Assembly (NCBI GenBank): GCA_036435485.1
Contig: JAZHRN010000139.1
Location: forward strand, 4,216,001 to 4,280,000
Direction of reading: 5' to 3'
Source: Saposhnikovia divaricata
Lineage: Eukaryota > Streptophyta > Magnoliopsida > Apiales > Apiaceae
DNA: 64,000 bases
Positions 48,593-62,200 of this stretch are shown in pieces. Below the pieces are notes generated by a model. The model saw only the letters and a program-made list of their open reading frames with translations. It did not search any database and was not told the DNA's origin. Position 1 is the first letter of the stretch. Each line of letters begins with the position of its first letter. The translations under genes and the position numbers were made by a program.

Positions 48593-51459
48593 CCGAGTTT
48601 CGATCATATCAGCTCCGATTTCGGTCCGAACTGCGTTAAATAAAATTTCGTTGATTTCAAATAACCCATAGGAACAAAATATGTAAAAATATCCATAAAA
48701 TGGTCCGACTTGATTTTTAACAATATCCCGTGTACTAACCCCTTTGAGGATTATCCGAAAACAGAGTTTTAGTCATTTCAGCCCCGATTCAGGTCCGAAT
48801 TGCACCAAATAAATTTCATTGAATTCCAATAACCCATAAGAACAAAATGTGTAAAAATATCGACAAAATTGTCCGACTTGATTTTTAAAAATATCTCGTG
48901 TACTAACCCCTTTGAGAAGTTTCCGAAAACCGAGTTTCGATCATATCAGCTCCGATTCCGGTCCGAACTGCGTTAAATAAAATTTCGTTGAATTCCAATA
49001 ACCCATAGGAAAAAAATATGTAAAAATATCCATAAAATGGTCTGACTCGATTTTTATCTATATCCCGTGTACTAACCCCTTTGAGGATTATCCGAAAACC
49101 GAGTTTCAGTCATTTCAGCCCCGATTCAGGTCCGAATGACGCCAAATAAAATTTCATTGAATTCCAATATCCCATAGGAACAAAATTTGTAAAAATATCC
49201 ACAAAATGTTCCGACTTTATTTTTAACAATATCCCGTGTACTAACCCCTTTGAGAAGTTTTCGAAAACCGAGTTTCGATCATATCAGCTCCGATTCCGGT
49301 CCGAACTGCGTTAAATAAAATTTCGTTGAATTCCAATAACCCATAGGAACAAAATATGTAAAAATATTCATAAAACGGTCCGACTCGATTTTTAACAATA
49401 TCCCGTGTACTAACCCCTTTGAGGATTATCCGAAAACCGAGTTTCAGTCATTTCAGCCCCGATTCAGGTCCGAATGGCACCAAATAAATTTCATTGAATT
49501 CCAATAACCCATAGGAACAAAATGTGTAAAAATATCCACAAAATGGTCCGACTTGATTTTTAACAATATCCCGTGTACTAACCCCTTTGAGAAGTTTCCG
49601 AAAACCGAGTTTCGATCATATCAGCTCGGATTCCGGTCCGAACTGCGTTAAATAAAATTTCGTTGAATTCCAATAACCCATAGGAACAAAATATGTAAAA
49701 ATATTCACAAAATGGTCCGACTCGATTTTTAACAATATCCCGTGTACTAACCCCTTTGAGAATTTTTCGAAAACCGAGTTTCGATCATATCAGCTCCGAT
49801 TTCGGTCCGAACTGCGTTAAATAAAATTTCGTTGAATTCCAATAACCCATAGGAACAAAATATGTAAAAATATCCATAAAATGGTCCAACTCGATTTTTA
49901 ACAATATCCCGTGTACTAACCCTTTAGAGGATTATCCGAAAACCGAGTTTCAGTCATTTCAGCCCCGATTCAGGTCCGAATGGCACCAAATAAATTTCAT
50001 TGAATTCCAATAACCCATAGGAACAAAATGTGTAAAAATATCGACAAAATTGTCCGACTTGATTTTTAAAAATATCCCGTGTATTAACCCCTTTGAGAAG
50101 TTTCCGAAAACCGAGTTTCGATCATATCAGCTCCGATTCCGGTCCGAACTGCGTTAAATAAAATTTCGGTTAATTCCAATAACCCATAGGAACAAAATAT
50201 GTAAAAATATCCATAAAATGGTCCGACTCGATTTTTAACTATATCCCGTGTACTAACCCCTTTGAGGATTATCCGAAAACCGAGTTTCAGTCATTTCAGC
50301 CCCGATTCAGGTCCGAATGGCACCAAATAAATTTCATTGAATTCCAATAACCCATAGGAACAAAATGTGTAAAAATATCCATAAAATGGTCTGACTTGAT
50401 TTTTAACAATATCCCGTGTACTAACCCCTTTGAGAAGTTTCCGAAAACCGAGTTTCGATCATATCAGCTCGGATTCCGGTCCGAACTGCGTTAAATAAAA
50501 TTTCGTTGAATTCCAATAACCCATAGGAACAAAATATGTAAAAATATTCACAAAATGGTCCGACTCGATTTTTAACAATATCCCGTGTACTAACCCCTTT
50601 GAGAATTTTTCGAAAACCGAGTTTCGATCATATCAGCTCCGATTTCGGTCCGAACTGCGTTAAATAAAATTTCGTTGAATTCCAATAACCCATAGGAACA
50701 AAATATGTAAAAATATCCATAAAATGGTCCAACTCGATTTTTAACAATATCCCGTGTACTAACCCTTTAGAGGATTATCCGAAAACCGAGTTTCAGTCAT
50801 TTCAGCCCCGATTCAGGTCCGAATGGCACCAAATAAATTTCATTGAATTCCAATAACCCATAGGAACAAAATGTGTAAAAATATCGACAAAATTGTCCGA
50901 CTTGATTTTTAAAAATATCCCGTGTATTAACCCCTTTGAGAAGTTTCCGAAAACCGAGTTTCGATCATATCAGCTCCGATTCCGGTCCGAACTGCGTTAA
51001 ATAAAATTTCGGTTAATTCCAATAACCCATAGGAACAAAATATGTAAAAATATCCATAAAATGGTCCGACTCGATTTTTAACTATATCCCGTGTACTAAC
51101 CCCTTTGAGGATTATCCGAAAACCGAGTTTCAGTCATTTCAGCCCCGATTCAGGTCCGAATGGCACCAAATAAATTTCATTGAATTCCAATAACCCATAG
51201 GAACAAAATGTGTAAAAATATCCACAAAATGGTCTGACTTGATTTTTAACAATATCCCGTGTACTAACCCCTTTGAGAAGTTTCCGAAAACCGAGTTTCG
51301 ATCATATCAGCTCGGATTCCGGTCCGAACTGCGTTAAATAAAATTTCGTTGAATTCCAATAACCCATAGGAACAAAATATGTAAAAATATTCACAAAATG
51401 GTCTGACTCGATTTTTAACAATATCCCGTGTACTAACCCCATTGAGAATTTTTCGAAAA
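48593..51459 (+). repeat. 17-monomer HOR unit, 2,867 bp (third occurrence)
   Basis: Same length and monomer order as 4-2870. The GTTGATTTCAAATA marker is at 48650 and again at 51517. It contains the internal 5-mer duplication (49774-50616 and 50617-51459). A private change is TTTTTATCTATATCCC near 49053, where other copies have TTTTTAACTATATCCC. Confidence 0.93.
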
Positions 51460-53989
51460 CCGAGTTTCGATCATATCAGCTCCGATTTCGGTCCGAACTG
51501 CGTTAAATAAAATTTCGTTGATTTCAAATAACCCATAGGAACAAAATATGTAAAAATATCCATAAAATGGTCCGACTTGATTTTTAACAATATCCCGTGT
51601 ACTAACCCCTTTGAGGATTATCCGAAAACAGAGTTTTAGTCATTTCAGCCCCGATTCAGGTCCGAATTGCACCAAATAAATTTCATTGAATTCCAATAAC
51701 CCATAAGAACAAAATGTGTAAAAATATCGACAAAATTGTCCGACTTGATTTTTAAAAATATCTCGTGTACTAACCCCTTTGAGAAGTTTCCGAAAACCGA
51801 GTTTCGATCATATCAGCTCCGATTCCGGTCCGAACTGCGTTAAATAAAATTTCGTTGAATTCCAATAACCCATAGGAAAAAAATATGTAAAAATATCCAT
51901 AAAATGGTCTGACTCGATTTTTAACTATATCCCGTGTACTAACCCCTTTGAGGATTATCCGAAAACCGAGTTTCAGTCATTTCAGCCCCGATTCAGGTCC
52001 GAATGACGCCAAATAAAATTTCATTGAATTCCAATATCCCATAGGAACAAAATTTGTAAAAATATCCACAAAATGTTCCGACTTTATTTTTAACAATATC
52101 CCGTGTACTAACCCCTTTGAGAAGTTTTCGAAAACCGAGTTTCGATCATATCAACTCCGATTCCGGTCCGAACTGCGTTAAATAAAATTTCGTTGAATTC
52201 CAATAACCCATAGGAACAAAATATGTAAAAATATTCACAAAATGGTCCGACTCGATTTTTAACAATATCCCGTGTACTAACCCCTTTGAGAATTTTTCGA
52301 AAACCGAGTTTCGATCATATCAGCTCCGATTTCGGTCCGAACTGCGTTAAATAAAATTTCGTTGAATTCCAATAACCCATAGGAACAAAATATGTAAAAA
52401 TATCCATAAAATGGTCCAACTCGATTTTTAACAATATCCCGTGTACTAACCCTTTAGAGGATTATCCGAAAACCGAGTTTCAGTCATTTCAGCCCCGATT
52501 CAGGTCCGAATGGCACCAAATAAATTTCATTGAATTCCAATAACCCATAGGAACAAAATGTGTAAAAATATCGACAAAATTGTCCGACTTGATTTTTAAA
52601 AATATCCCGTGTATTAACCCCTTTGAGAAGTTTCCGAAAACCGAGTTTCGATCATATCAGCTCCGATTCCGGTCCGAACTGCGTTAAATAAAATTTCGGT
52701 TAATTCCAATAACCCATAGGAACAAAATATGTAAAAATATCCATAAAATGGTCCGACTCGATTTTTAACTATATCCCGTGTACTAACCCCTTTGAGGATT
52801 ATCCGAAAACCGAGTTTCAGTCATTTCAGCCCCGATTCAGGTCCGAATGGCACCAAATAAATTTCATTGAATTCCAATAACCCATAGGAACAAAATGTGT
52901 AAAAATATCCATAAAATGGTCTGACTTGATTTTTAACAATATCCCGTGTACTAACCCCTTTGAGAAGTTTCCGAAAACCGAGTTTCGATCATATCAGCTC
53001 GGATTCCGGTCCGAACTGCGTTAAATAAAATTTCGTTGAATTCCAATAACCCATAGGAACAAAATATGTAAAAATATTCACAAAATGGTCCGACTCGATT
53101 TTTAACAATATCCCGTGTACTAACCCCTTTGAGAATTTTTCGAAAACCGAGTTTCGATCATATCAGCTCCGATTTCGGTCCGAACTGCGTTAAATAAAAT
53201 TTCGTTGAATTCCAATAACCCATAGGAACAAAATATGTAAAAATATCCATAAAATGGTCCAACTCGATTTTTAACAATATCCCGTGTACTAACCCTTTAG
53301 AGGATTATCCGAAAACCGAGTTTCAGTCATTTCAGCCCCGATTCAGGTCCGAATGGCACCAAATAAATTTCATTGAATTCCAATAACCCATAGGAACAAA
53401 ATGTGTAAAAATATCGACAAAATTGTCCGACTTGATTTTTAAAAATATCCCGTGTATTAACCCCTTTGAGAAGTTTCCGAAAACCGAGTTTCGATCATAT
53501 CAGCTCCGATTCCGGTCCGAACTGCGTTAAATAAAATTTCGGTTAATTCCAATAACCCATAGGAACAAAATATGTAAAAATATCCATAAAATGGTCCGAC
53601 TCGATTTTTAACTATATCCCGTGTACTAACCCCTTTGAGGATTATCCGAAAACCGAGTTTCAGTCATTTCAGCCCCGATTCAGGTCCGAATGGCACCAAA
53701 TAAATTTCATTGAATTCCAATAACCCATAGGAACAAAATGTGTAAAAATATCCACAAAATGGTCTGACTTGATTTTTAACAATATCCCGTGTACTAACCC
53801 CTTTGAGAAGTTTCCGAAAACCGAGTTTCGATCATATCAGCTCGGATTCCGGTCCGAACTGCGTTAAATAAAATTTCGTTGAATTCCAATAACCCATAGG
53901 AACAAAATATGTAAAAATATTCACAAAATGGTCTGACTCGATTTTTAACAATATCCCGTGTACTAACCCCATTGAGAATTTTTCGAAAA
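51460..53989 (+). repeat. 15-monomer derivative of the 17-mer HOR, 2,530 bp
   Basis: The order is identical to the 17-mer except that monomers 5 and 6 are missing as separate copies. The monomer beginning near 52135 has the head of monomer 5 (CTCCGATTCCGG, with private TCAACTCCG) and the body of monomer 7 (TTCACAAAATGG, GAGAATTTTTCG). The loss is exactly 337 bp, one A plus one B, and preserves the register. TCAACTCCG also occurs at 54681, 2,530 bp on, tying this unit to the next copy. Confidence 0.93.
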
Positions 53990-55676
53990 CCGAGTTTCGA
54001 TCATATCAGCTCCGATTTCGGTCCGAACTGCGTTAAATAAAATTTCGTTGATTTCAAATAACCCATAGGAACAAAATATGTAAAAATATCCATAAAATGG
54101 TCCGACTTGATTTTTAACAATATCCCGTGTACTAACCCCTTTGAGGATTATCCGAAAACAGAGTTTTAGTCATTTCAGCCCCGATTCAGGTCCGAATTGC
54201 ACCAAATAAATTTCATTGAATTCCAATAACCCATAAGAACAAAATGTGTAAAAATATCGACAAAATTGTCCGACTTGATTTTTAAAAATATCTCGTGTAC
54301 TAACCCCTTTGAGAAGTTTCCGAAAACCGAGTTTCGATCATATCAGCTCCGATTCCGGTCCGAACTGCGTTAAATAAAATTTCGTTGAATTCCAATAACC
54401 CATAGGAAAAAAATATGTAAAAATATCCATAAAATGGTCTGACTCGATTTTTAACTATATCCCGTGTACTAACCCCTTTGAGGATTATCCGAAAACCGAG
54501 TTTCAGTCATTTCAGCCCCGATTCAGGTCCGAATGACGCCAAATAAAATTTCATTGAATTCCAATATCCCATAGGAACAAAATTTGTAAAAATATCCACA
54601 AAATGTTCCGACTTTATTTTTAACAATATCCCGTGTACTAACCCCTTTGAGAAGTTTTCGAAAACCGAGTTTCGATCATATCAACTCCGATTCCGGTCCG
54701 AACTGCGTTAAATAAAATTTCGTTGAATTCCAATAACCCATAGGAACAAAATATGTAAAAATATTCATAAAACGGTCCGACTCGATTTTTAACAATATCC
54801 CGTGTACTAACCCCTTTGAGGATTATCCGAAAACCGAGTTTCAGTCATTTCAGCCCCGATTCAGGTCCGAATGGCACCAAATAAATTTCATTGAATTCCA
54901 ATAACCCATAGGAACAAAATGTGTAAAAATATCCACAAAATGGTCCGACTTGATTTTTAACAATATCCCGTGTACTAACCCCTTTGAGAAGTTTCCGAAA
55001 ACCGAGTTTCGATCATATCAGCTCGGATTCCGGTCCGAACTGCGTTAAATAAAATTTCGTTGAATTCCAATAACCCATAGGAACAAAATATGTAAAAATA
55101 TTCACAAAATGGTCCGACTCGATTTTTAACAATATCCCGTGTACTAACCCCTTTGAGAATTTTTCGAAAACCGAGTTTCGATCATATCAGCTCCGATTTC
55201 GGTCCGAACTGCGTTAAATAAAATTTCGTTGAATTCCAATAACCCATAGGAACAAAATATGTAAAAATATCCATAAAATGGTCCAACTCGATTTTTAACA
55301 ATATCCCGTGTACTAACCCTTTAGAGGATTATCCGAAAACCGAGTTTCAGTCATTTCAGCCCCGATTCAGGTCCGAATGGCACCAAATAAATTTCATTGA
55401 ATTCCAATAACCCATAGGAACAAAATGTGTAAAAATATCGACAAAATTGTCCGACTTGATTTTTAAAAATATCCCGTGTATTAACCCCTTTGAGAAGTTT
55501 CCGAAAACCGAGTTTCGATCATATCAGCTCCGATTCCGGTCCGAACTGCGTTAAATAAAATTTCGGTTAATTCCAATAACCCATAGGAACAAAATATGTA
55601 AAAATATCCATAAAATGGTCCGACTCGATTTTTAACTATATCCCGTGTACTAACCCCTTTGAGGATTATCCGAAAA
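53990..55676 (+). repeat. Partial 17-mer HOR copy (first 10 monomers)
   Basis: The same ten monomers as 2871-4557, at a fixed distance of 51,119 bp, and truncated at the same B-prime monomer. It keeps monomers 5 and 6, which the preceding 15-mer lost, but shares TCAACTCCG with it. Confidence 0.92.
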
Positions 55677-58600
55677 CCGAGTTTCAGTCATTTCAGCCCC
55701 GATTCAGGTCCGAATGGCGCCAAATAAAATTTCATTGAATTCCAATATCCCATAGGAACAAAAATTGTAAAAATATCCACAAAATGTTCCGACTTTATTT
55801 TTAACAATATCCCGTGTACTAACCCCTTTGAGAAGTTTTCGAAAACCGAGTTTCGATCATATCAGCTCCGATTCCGGTCCGAACTGCGTTAAATAAAATT
55901 TCGTTGAATTCCAATAACCCATAGGAACAAAATATGTAAAAATATTCATAAAACGGTCCGACTCGATTTTTAACAATATCCCGTGTACTAACCCCTTTGA
56001 GAAGTTTCCGAAAACCGAGTTTCGATCATATCAGCTCCGATTCCGGTCCGAACTGCGTTAAATAATATTTCGTTGAATTCCAATAACCCATAGGAACAAA
56101 ATATGTAAAAATATTGACAAAATGGTCCGACTCGATTTTTAACAATATCCCGTGTACTAACCCCTTTGAGAATTTTTCGAAAACCGAGTTTCGATCATAT
56201 CAGCTCCGATTTCGGTCCGAACTGCGTTAAATAAAATTTCGTTGAATTCTAATAACCCATAGGAAAAAAATATGTAAAAATATCCATAAAATGGTCCGAC
56301 TCGATTTTTAACAATATCCCGTGTACTAACCCCTTTGAGGATTATCCGAAAATCGAGTTTCAGTCATTTCAGCCCCGATTCAGGTCCGAATGGCACCAAA
56401 TAAATTTCATTGAATTCCAATAACCCATAGGAACAAAATGTGTAAAAATTTCCACAAAATGGTCCGACTTGATTTTTAACAATATCCCGTGTACTAACCC
56501 CTTTGAGAAGTTTGCGAAAACCGAGTTTCGATCATATCAGCTCGGATTCCGGTCCGAACTGCGTTAAATAAAATTTCGTTGAATTCCAATAACCCATAGG
56601 AACAAAATATGTAAAAATATCCATAAAATGGTCCGACTCGATTTTTAACAATATCCCGTGTACTAACCCCTTTGAGGATTATCCGAAAACCGAGTTTCAG
56701 TCATTTCAGCCCCGATTCAGGTCCGAATGGCACCAAATAAATTTCATTGAATTCCAATAACCCATAGGAACAAAATGTGTAAAAATATCGACAAAATTGT
56801 CCGACTTTATTTTTAAAAATATCCCGTGTACTAACCCCTTTGAGAAGTTTCCGAAAACCGAGTTTCGATTATATCAGCTCCGATTCCGGTCCGAACTGCG
56901 TTAAATAAAATTTCGTTGAATTCCAATAACCCATAGGAACAAAATATGTAAAAATATCCATAAAATGGTCCGACTCGATTTTTAACTATATCCCGTGTAC
57001 TAACCCCTTTGAGGATTATCCGAAAACCGAGTTTCAGTCATTTCAGCCCCGATTCAGGTCCGAATGGCGCCAAATAAAATTTCATTGAATTCCAATATCC
57101 CATAGGAACAAAATGTGTAAAAATATCGACAAAATTGTCCGACTTGATTTTTAAAAATATCCTGTGTACTAACCCCTTTGAGAAGTTTCCGAAAACCGAG
57201 TTTCGATCATATCAGCTCCGATTCCGGTCCGAACTGCGTTAAATAAAATTTCGTTGAATTCCAATAACCCATAGGAAAAAAATATGTAAAAATATCCATA
57301 AAATGGTCTGACTCGATTTTTAACTATATCCCGTGTACTAACCCCTTTGAGGATTATCCGAAAACCGAGTTTCAGTCATTTCAGCCCCGATTCAGGTCCG
57401 AATGACGCCAAATAAAATTTCATTGAATTCCAATATCCCATAGGAACAAAATTTGTAAAAATATCCACAAAATGTTCCGACTTTATTTTTAACAATATCC
57501 CGTGTACTAACCCCTTTGAGAAGTTTTCGAAAACCGAGTTTCGATCATATCAGCTCCGATTCCGATCCGAACTGCGTTAAATAAAATTTCGTTGAATTCC
57601 AATAACCCATAGGAACAAAATATGTCAAAATATTCATAAAACGGTCCGACTCGATTTTTAACAATATCCCGTGTACTAACCCCTTTGAGGATTATCCGAA
57701 AACCGAGTTTCAGTCATTTCAGCCCCGATTCAGGTCCGAATGGCACCAAATAAATTTCATTGAATTCCAATAACCCATAGGAACAAAATGTGTAAAAATA
57801 TCCACAAAATGGTCCGACTTGATTTTTAACAATATCCCGTGTACTAACCCCTTTGAGAAGTTTCCGAAAACCGAGTTTCGATTATATCAGCTCGGATTCC
57901 GGTCCGAACTGCGTTAAATAAAATTTCGTTGAATTCCAATAACCCATAGGAACAAAATATGTAAAAATATCCATAAAATGGTCCGACTCGATTTTTAACA
58001 ATATCCCGTTTACTAACCCCTTTGAGGATTATCCGAAAACCGAGTTTCAGTCATTTCAGCCCCGATTCAGGTCCGAATGGCACCAAATAAATTTCATTGA
58101 ATTCCAATAACCCATAGGAACAAAATGTGTAAAAATATCGACAAAATTGTCCGACTTTATTTTTAAAAATATCCCGTGTACTAACCCCTTTGAGAAGTTT
58201 CCGAAAACCGAGTTTCGATCATATCAGCTCCGATTCCGGTCCGAACTGCGTTAAATAAAATTTCGTTGAATTCCAATAACCCATAGGAACAAAATATGTA
58301 AAAATATCCATAAAATGGTCCGACTCGATTTTTAACTATATCCCGTGTACTAACCCCTTTGAGGATTATCCGAAAACCGAGTTTCAGTCATTTCAGCCCC
58401 GATTCAGGTCCGAATGGCGCCAAATAAAATTTCATTGAATTCCAATATCCCATAGGAACAAAATGTGTAAAAATATCGACAAAATTGTCCGACTTGATTT
58501 TTAAAAATATCCCGTGTACTAACCCCTTTGAGAAGTTTCCGAAAACCGAGTTTCGATCATATCAGCTCCGATTCCGGTCCGAACTGCGTTAAATAAAATT

Positions 58601-59220
58601 TCGTTGAATTCCAATAACCCATAGGAAAAAAATATGTAAAAATATCCATAAAATGGTCTGACTCGATTTTTAACTATATCCCGTGTACTAACCCCTTTGA
58701 GGATTATCCGAAAACCGAGTTTCAGTCATTTCAGCCCCGATTCAGGTCCGAATGACGCCAAATAAAATTTCATTGAATTCCAATATCCCATAGGAACAAA
58801 ATTTGTAAAAATATCCACAAAATGTTCCGACTTTATTTTTAACAATATCCCGTGTACTAACCCCTTTGAGAAGTTTTCGAAAACCGAGTTTCGATCATAT
58901 CAGCTCCGATTCCGATCCGAACTGCGTTAAATAAAATTTCGTTGAATTCCAATAACCCATAGGAACAAAATATGTCAAAATATTCATAAAACGGTCCGAC
59001 TCGATTTTTAACAATATCCCGTGTACTAACCCCTTTGAGGATTATCCGAAAACCGAGTTTCAGTCATTTCAGCCCCGATTCAGGTCCGAATGGCACCAAA
59101 TAAATTTCATTGAATTCCAATAACCCATAGGAACAAAATGTGTAAAAATATCCACAAAATGGTCCGACTTGATTTTTAACAATATCCCGTGTACTAACCC
59201 CTTTGAGAAGTTTCCGAAAA
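55677..59220 (+). repeat. Linker block, second occurrence, enlarged to 21 monomers
   Basis: The first 13 monomers match 4558-6751 at an offset of 51,119 bp (for example AAATAATATT at 4941 and 56060). Eight further monomers come from a tandem duplication: 56521-57870 and 57871-59220, each exactly 1,350 bp. Both carry TTCCGATCCG (57560 and 58910) and ATATGTCAAAATATTC (near 57621 and 58971). The second of these is absent from the left block, so it arose before the 1,350-bp duplication and after the two blocks separated. Confidence 0.92.
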
Positions 59221-62200
59221 CCGAGTTTCGATCATATCAGCTCGGATTCCGGTCCGAACTGCGTTAAATAAAATTTCGTTGAATTCCAATAACCCATAGG
59301 AACAAAATATGTAAAAATATTCACAAAATGGTCCGACTCGATTTTTAACAATATCCCGTGTACTAACCCGTTTGAGAATTTTTCGAAAACCGAGTTTCGA
59401 TCATATCAGCTCCGATTTCGGTCCGAATTGCGTTAAAAAAATTTCGTTGAATTCCAATAACCCATAGGAACAAAATATGTAAAAATATCCATAAAATGGT
59501 CCAACTCGATTTTTAACAATATCCCGTGTACTAACCCTTTAGAGGATTATCCGAAAACCGAGTTTCAGTCATTTCAGCCCCGATTCAGGTCCGAATGGCA
59601 CCAAATAAATTTCATTGAATTCCAATAACCCATAAGAACAAAATGTGTAAAAATATCGACAAAATTGTCCGACTTGATTTTTAAAAATATCCCGTGTACT
59701 AACCCCTTTGAGAAGTTTCCGAAAACCGAGTTTCGATCATATCAGCTCCGATTCCGGTCCGAACTGCGTTAAATAAAATTTCGTTGAATTCCAATAACCC
59801 ATAGGAACAAAATATGTAAAAATATTCATAAAACGGTCCGACTCGATTTTTAACAATATCCCGTGTACTAACCCCTTTGAGGAGTTTCCGAAAACCGAGT
59901 TTCGATCATATCAGCTCCGATTCCGGTCCGAACTGCGTTAAATAAAATTTCGTTGAATTCCAATAACCCATAGGAACAAAATATGTAAAAATATTCATAA
60001 AACGGTCCGACTCGATTTTTAACAATATCCCGTGTACTAACCCCTTTGAGGATTATCCGAAAACCGAGTTTCAGTCATTTCAGCCCCGATTCAGGTCCGA
60101 ATGGCACCAAATAAATTTCATTGAATTCCAATAACCCATAGGAACAAAATGTGTAAAAATATCCACAAAATGGTCCGACTTGATTTTTAAAAATATCCCG
60201 TGTATTAACCCCTTTGAGAAGTTTCCGAAAACCGAGTTTCGATCATATCAGCTCCGATTCCGGTCCGAACTGCGTTAAATAAAATTTCGGTTAATTCCAA
60301 TAACCCATAGGAACAAAATATGTAAAAATATCCATAAAATGGTCCGACTCGATTTTTAACTATATCCCGTGTACTAACCCCTTTGAGGATTATCCGAAAA
60401 CCGAGTTTCAGTCATTTCAGCCCCGATTCAGGTCCGAATGGCACCAAATAAATTTCATTGAATTCCAATAACCCATAGGAACAAAATGTGTAAAAATATC
60501 CACAAAATGGTCTGACTTGATTTTTAACAATATCCCGTGTACTAACCCCTTTGAGAAGTTTCCCAAAACCGAGTTTCGATCATATCAGCTCGGATTCCGG
60601 TCCGAACTGCGTTAAATAAAATTTCGTTGAATTCCAATACCCCATAGGAACAAAATATGTAAAAATATTCACAAAATGGTCCGACTCGATTTTTAACAAT
60701 ATCCCGTGTACTAACCCGTTTGAGAATTTTTCGAAAACCGAGTTTCGATCATATCAGCTCCGATTTCGGTCCGAACTGCGTTAAAAAAATTTCGTTGAAT
60801 TCCAATAACCCATAGGAACAAAATATGTAAAAATATCCATAAAATGGTCCAACTCGATTTTTAACAATATCCCGTGTACTAACCCTTTAGAGGATTATCC
60901 GAAAACCGAGTTTCAGTCATTTCAGCCCCGATTCAGGTCCGAATGGCACCAAATAAATTTCATTGAATTCCAATAACCCATAAGAACAAAATGTGTAAAA
61001 ATATCGACAAAATTGTCCGACTTGATTTTTAAAAATATCCCGTGTACTAACCCCTTTGAGAAGTTTCCGAAAACCGAGTTTCGATCATATCAGCTCCGAT
61101 TCCGGTCCGAACTGCGTTAAATAAAATTTCGTTGAATTCCAATAACCCATAGGAACAAAATATGTAAAAATATTCATAAAACGGTCCGACTCGATTTTTA
61201 ACAATATCCCGTGTACTAACCCCTTTGAGGAGTTTCCGAAAACCGAGTTTCGATCATATCAGCTCCGATTCCGGTCCGAACTGCGTTAAATAAAATTTCG
61301 TTGAATTCCAATAACCCATAGGAACAAAATATGTAAAAATATTCATAAAACGGTCCGACTCGATTTTTAACAATATCCCGTGTACTAACCCCTTTGAGGA
61401 TTATCCGAAAACCGAGTTTCAGTCATTTCAGCCCCGATTCAGGTCCGAATGGCACCAAATAAATTTCATTGAATTCCAATAACCCATAGGAACAAAATGT
61501 GTAAAAATATCCACAAAATGGTCCGACTTGATTTTTAAAAATATCCCGTGTATTAACCCCTTTGAGAAGTTTCCGAAAACCGAGTTTCGATCATATCAGC
61601 TCCGATTCCGGTCCGAACTGCGTTAAATAAAATTTCGGTTAATTCCAATAACCCATAGGAACAAAATATGTAAAAATATCCATAAATGGTCCGACTCGAT
61701 TTTTAACTATATCCCGTGTACTAACCCCTTTGAGGATTATCCGAAAACCGAGTTTCAGTCATTTCAGCCCCGATTCAGGTCCGAATGGCACCAAATAAAT
61801 TTCATTGAATTCCAATAACCCATAGGAACAAAATGTGTAAAAATATCCACAAAATGGTCTGACTTGATTTTTAACAATATCCCGTGTACTAACCCCTTTG
61901 AGAAGTTTCCCAAAACCGAGTTTCGATCATATCAGCTCGGATTCCGGTCCGAACTGCGTTAAATAAAATTTCGTTGAATTCCAATACCCCATAGGAGCAA
62001 AATATGTAAAAATATTCACAAAATGGTCCGACTCGATTTTTAACAATATCCCGTGTACTAACCCGTTTGAGAATTTTTCGAAAACCGAGTTTCGATCATA
62101 TCAGCTCCGATTTCGGTCCGAACTGCGTTAAAAAAATTTCGTTGAATTCCAATAACCCATAGGAACAAAATATGTAAAAATATCCATAAAATGGTCCAAC

